A stretch of DNA of 64,000 nucleotides from Chlamydomonas reinhardtii (Eukaryota; Chlorophyta; Chlorophyceae; Chlamydomonadales; Chlamydomonadaceae), in contig NC_057010.1 in NCBI RefSeq assembly GCF_000002595.2, positions 6,315,527-6,379,526 of the forward strand, written 5' to 3'. Positions 62,486 through 64,000 of this stretch are shown here, in pieces (position 1 is the first letter of the stretch; each line of letters opens with the position of its first letter). The notes beneath the pieces are model-generated. The model ran no database searches. It was not told where the DNA came from and saw only the letters and a program-made list of their open reading frames with translations. Position numbers and translations under genes: made by a program.

Positions 62486-63651
62486 ATGAGCTTAACAATG
62501 GAAGACTGCGGCCGCGTGGTCAAGTATGTTATAGACTCGGGCGCATTTGACGATGTTCGCAGGACGGTGAGTGCTGGAGCGCGGAGGGGCGACTGGCAGG
62601 TTGTATGATGTAGTGTCAGCGGGCTCATAACGCTGCGATGCCTGCAGGTATGGAATGAGCTGAAGCAGAGCTCCAGCCTGCGGGCCGCCGTGCTCGCGGA
62701 GGTGGAGAAGAGTGTCACCTTGAACTCCAACAGCGACAAGCGGCCAAAGGACACAAAGCAAATCCTGGATGACCTCAACCGCGAGCTTAAGTAAGTGCCG
62801 CGCTGGACGGGGGGACTGGCTGGCGGGGGGGGGGGGGGGGGCTAGACCGACGTGCTGGAGGGTGGAAGAGGCACACACGCAGGTCGGGACTTGGGGCACG
62901 GGATGGGCGAACCAGCCAGCCTTATGCACTCTTACCCGTGTGCCAGCGGCCGTAGTGTTGCGTTCGAGGGATCAACACAAAATCGACTGCATCCCCTTGG
63001 TCTGGCGTGTGCATGTGGTGACGATGCCCCACGCCTCGCACTCCGTGTAGGAGCAAGCTGAACGACATCGCCAGCAAAACGGCGTGGGACATCATCGCCA
63101 GCAGCACGGACAGCCAGGTGTCCAAGGACCTGGAGCGCAAGGTGCGGAGACTGGGGCCGCGGGGGCTGCTGCGGCAGTTACGGATGGAGCGGGAACACAG
63201 CAGAGCTGGTCTATGTGGACTAGCCAGCGTGCCCACTGACGACTGTGACGGGTTGGCAAGGTCAAATGTTGCCAAGGTCAAACGTTTCCCCATCACCCAT
63301 GTGTTGCTGTCGCCTGCTGCTCGCCAGGTGCACGAGGCGATGAACCGGATGGCGGAGGAGCGCGAGCTGCAGCAGCAACAACAGCAGAAGCAAAGCGAGG
63401 CTGCGCCTCTCACATCCACGCCGGCTGCGGGACCAGCACGGCAGTCCTCATTGGCCGCGGCGGAGGCGCTGGGACTGGGTGGCGCCACGACCTCCACCGT
63501 GACCACTGCCTTCCTGCCGCCCGCGAGGCCACTCGGGGCGGCGCCCGTGACGGCATCGCTTGCGCCCGCCACACAGGCGCGCGACTCGCAGCAGCAGCCA
63601 CAGCCACAGCAGCGACAGGCGCCCCGCTATGGTCTAGTTGGGAACTCATAG
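62486..63651 (+). CDS. Small protein with Shg1/BOD1-like helical N-terminus, 212 aa
   Basis: Exons: 62486-62566, 62648-62790, 63051-63141, 63328-63651; phases agree. The N-terminal ~95 residues are helical: VVKYVIDSGAFDDVRRTVWN, SLRAAVLAEVEKSV, QILDDLNRELKSKLNDIASK. This order (a 'vxxSGxFDxxR' helix followed by amphipathic helices) resembles the Shg1/BOD1 domain, found in a COMPASS histone-methylase subunit and in BOD1; the likeness is weak and from memory. The C-terminal half is Gln/Ala/Pro-rich. The last intron (63142-63327, 186 bases) is open and in frame, so the unspliced form would be 62 residues longer; its codon use argues for splicing. A longer N-terminus from upstream cannot be excluded. 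Confidence 0.72.
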
Positions 63652-64000
63652 CCCGCACTCGTGGGCGTGCGTCGGCGAGGTGGCAAACCCTTGGGCGGGC
63701 GAGTGCTGTGCATAGGTCGCATTGCTCCACGGGGTTGGAACGTCGGAGCTGCATGTCCGCGGGAGGGAGTGGGCGCGTAACGGAAGCTTCAGGTTGTGCG
63801 TTCTGATACTTGCTATAGACGAGTCCACGAGAGTGCAGTACGTGCACGTGCCTGATACCGGTACCATAAGGCCTCTATAGAGCAGGTGGCTGGTAGGCAG
63901 GTCCGCTGCGATGAGCCTGTGGCGGCCTTAGGGGATTGTACTCATACATTAGGTTACGAGACTTTTCCCAGACCCCAACACTCAACAATCAAGTTGCAAC
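63652..64000. other. 3' flank at the right edge
   Basis: No exon is seen. The sequence is AT-richer than the gene before it. Confidence 0.55.

Overview
The window is nuclear DNA from a volvocine green alga of the Chlamydomonas type. The evidence is very high GC content, strong G/C bias at third codon positions, many short spliced introns, abundant (CA)n/(GT)n tracts, the TGTAA poly(A) signal after several genes, proteins rich in Ala/Gly/Gln, and a recognisable algal PII protein. Gene models were built by hand from reading frame, splice-site consensus and intron-phase agreement. Where I give exon lists, every junction keeps the frame unless I say otherwise.

Left part (1-10 kb): the last two exons of a gene cut by the window edge lie beside a complete 453-aa tandem relative (2721-6005). 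Two poorly characterised minus-strand genes follow (6679-~7565 and 8666-9419), then a small intronless plus-strand ORF (9726-10181). Centre-left (10-28 kb): a cytochrome P450 with the sequence style of the CYP7/CYP8 group, UDP-glucose 6-dehydrogenase, an ankyrin-repeat protein with an F-box-like N-terminus, and a head-to-head pair made of a glutaredoxin-like protein (minus) and plastid PII/GLB1 (plus).

Centre (28-50 kb): a J-domain protein that also carries a fibronectin-III-like region and a C-terminal CCCH zinc finger; a convergent 14-exon helical protein of unknown function (757 aa, minus); and a very large Gln/Pro/Ala-rich minus-strand protein (2304 aa) containing a short motif like the ELF3 'EEC' consensus of plant circadian evening complexes. 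Right part (51-64 kb): a doubtful, possibly decayed locus, an IQ-motif protein with a huge disordered last exon, a hydrophobic micro-ORF, and a small protein whose helical N-terminus resembles the Shg1/BOD1 domain.

There is no operon-like system. The genes look like ordinary single-copy eukaryotic loci. The points of interest are the ELF3-like candidate, the J/FN3/CCCH fusion whose zinc finger depends on a GC-AG intron, microsatellites that begin exactly at 5' splice sites, a 21-bp sequence shared by introns of three unrelated genes, and a roughly 440-bp dispersed repeat pair. I saw no rRNA, tRNA, CRISPR array or virus-derived element.
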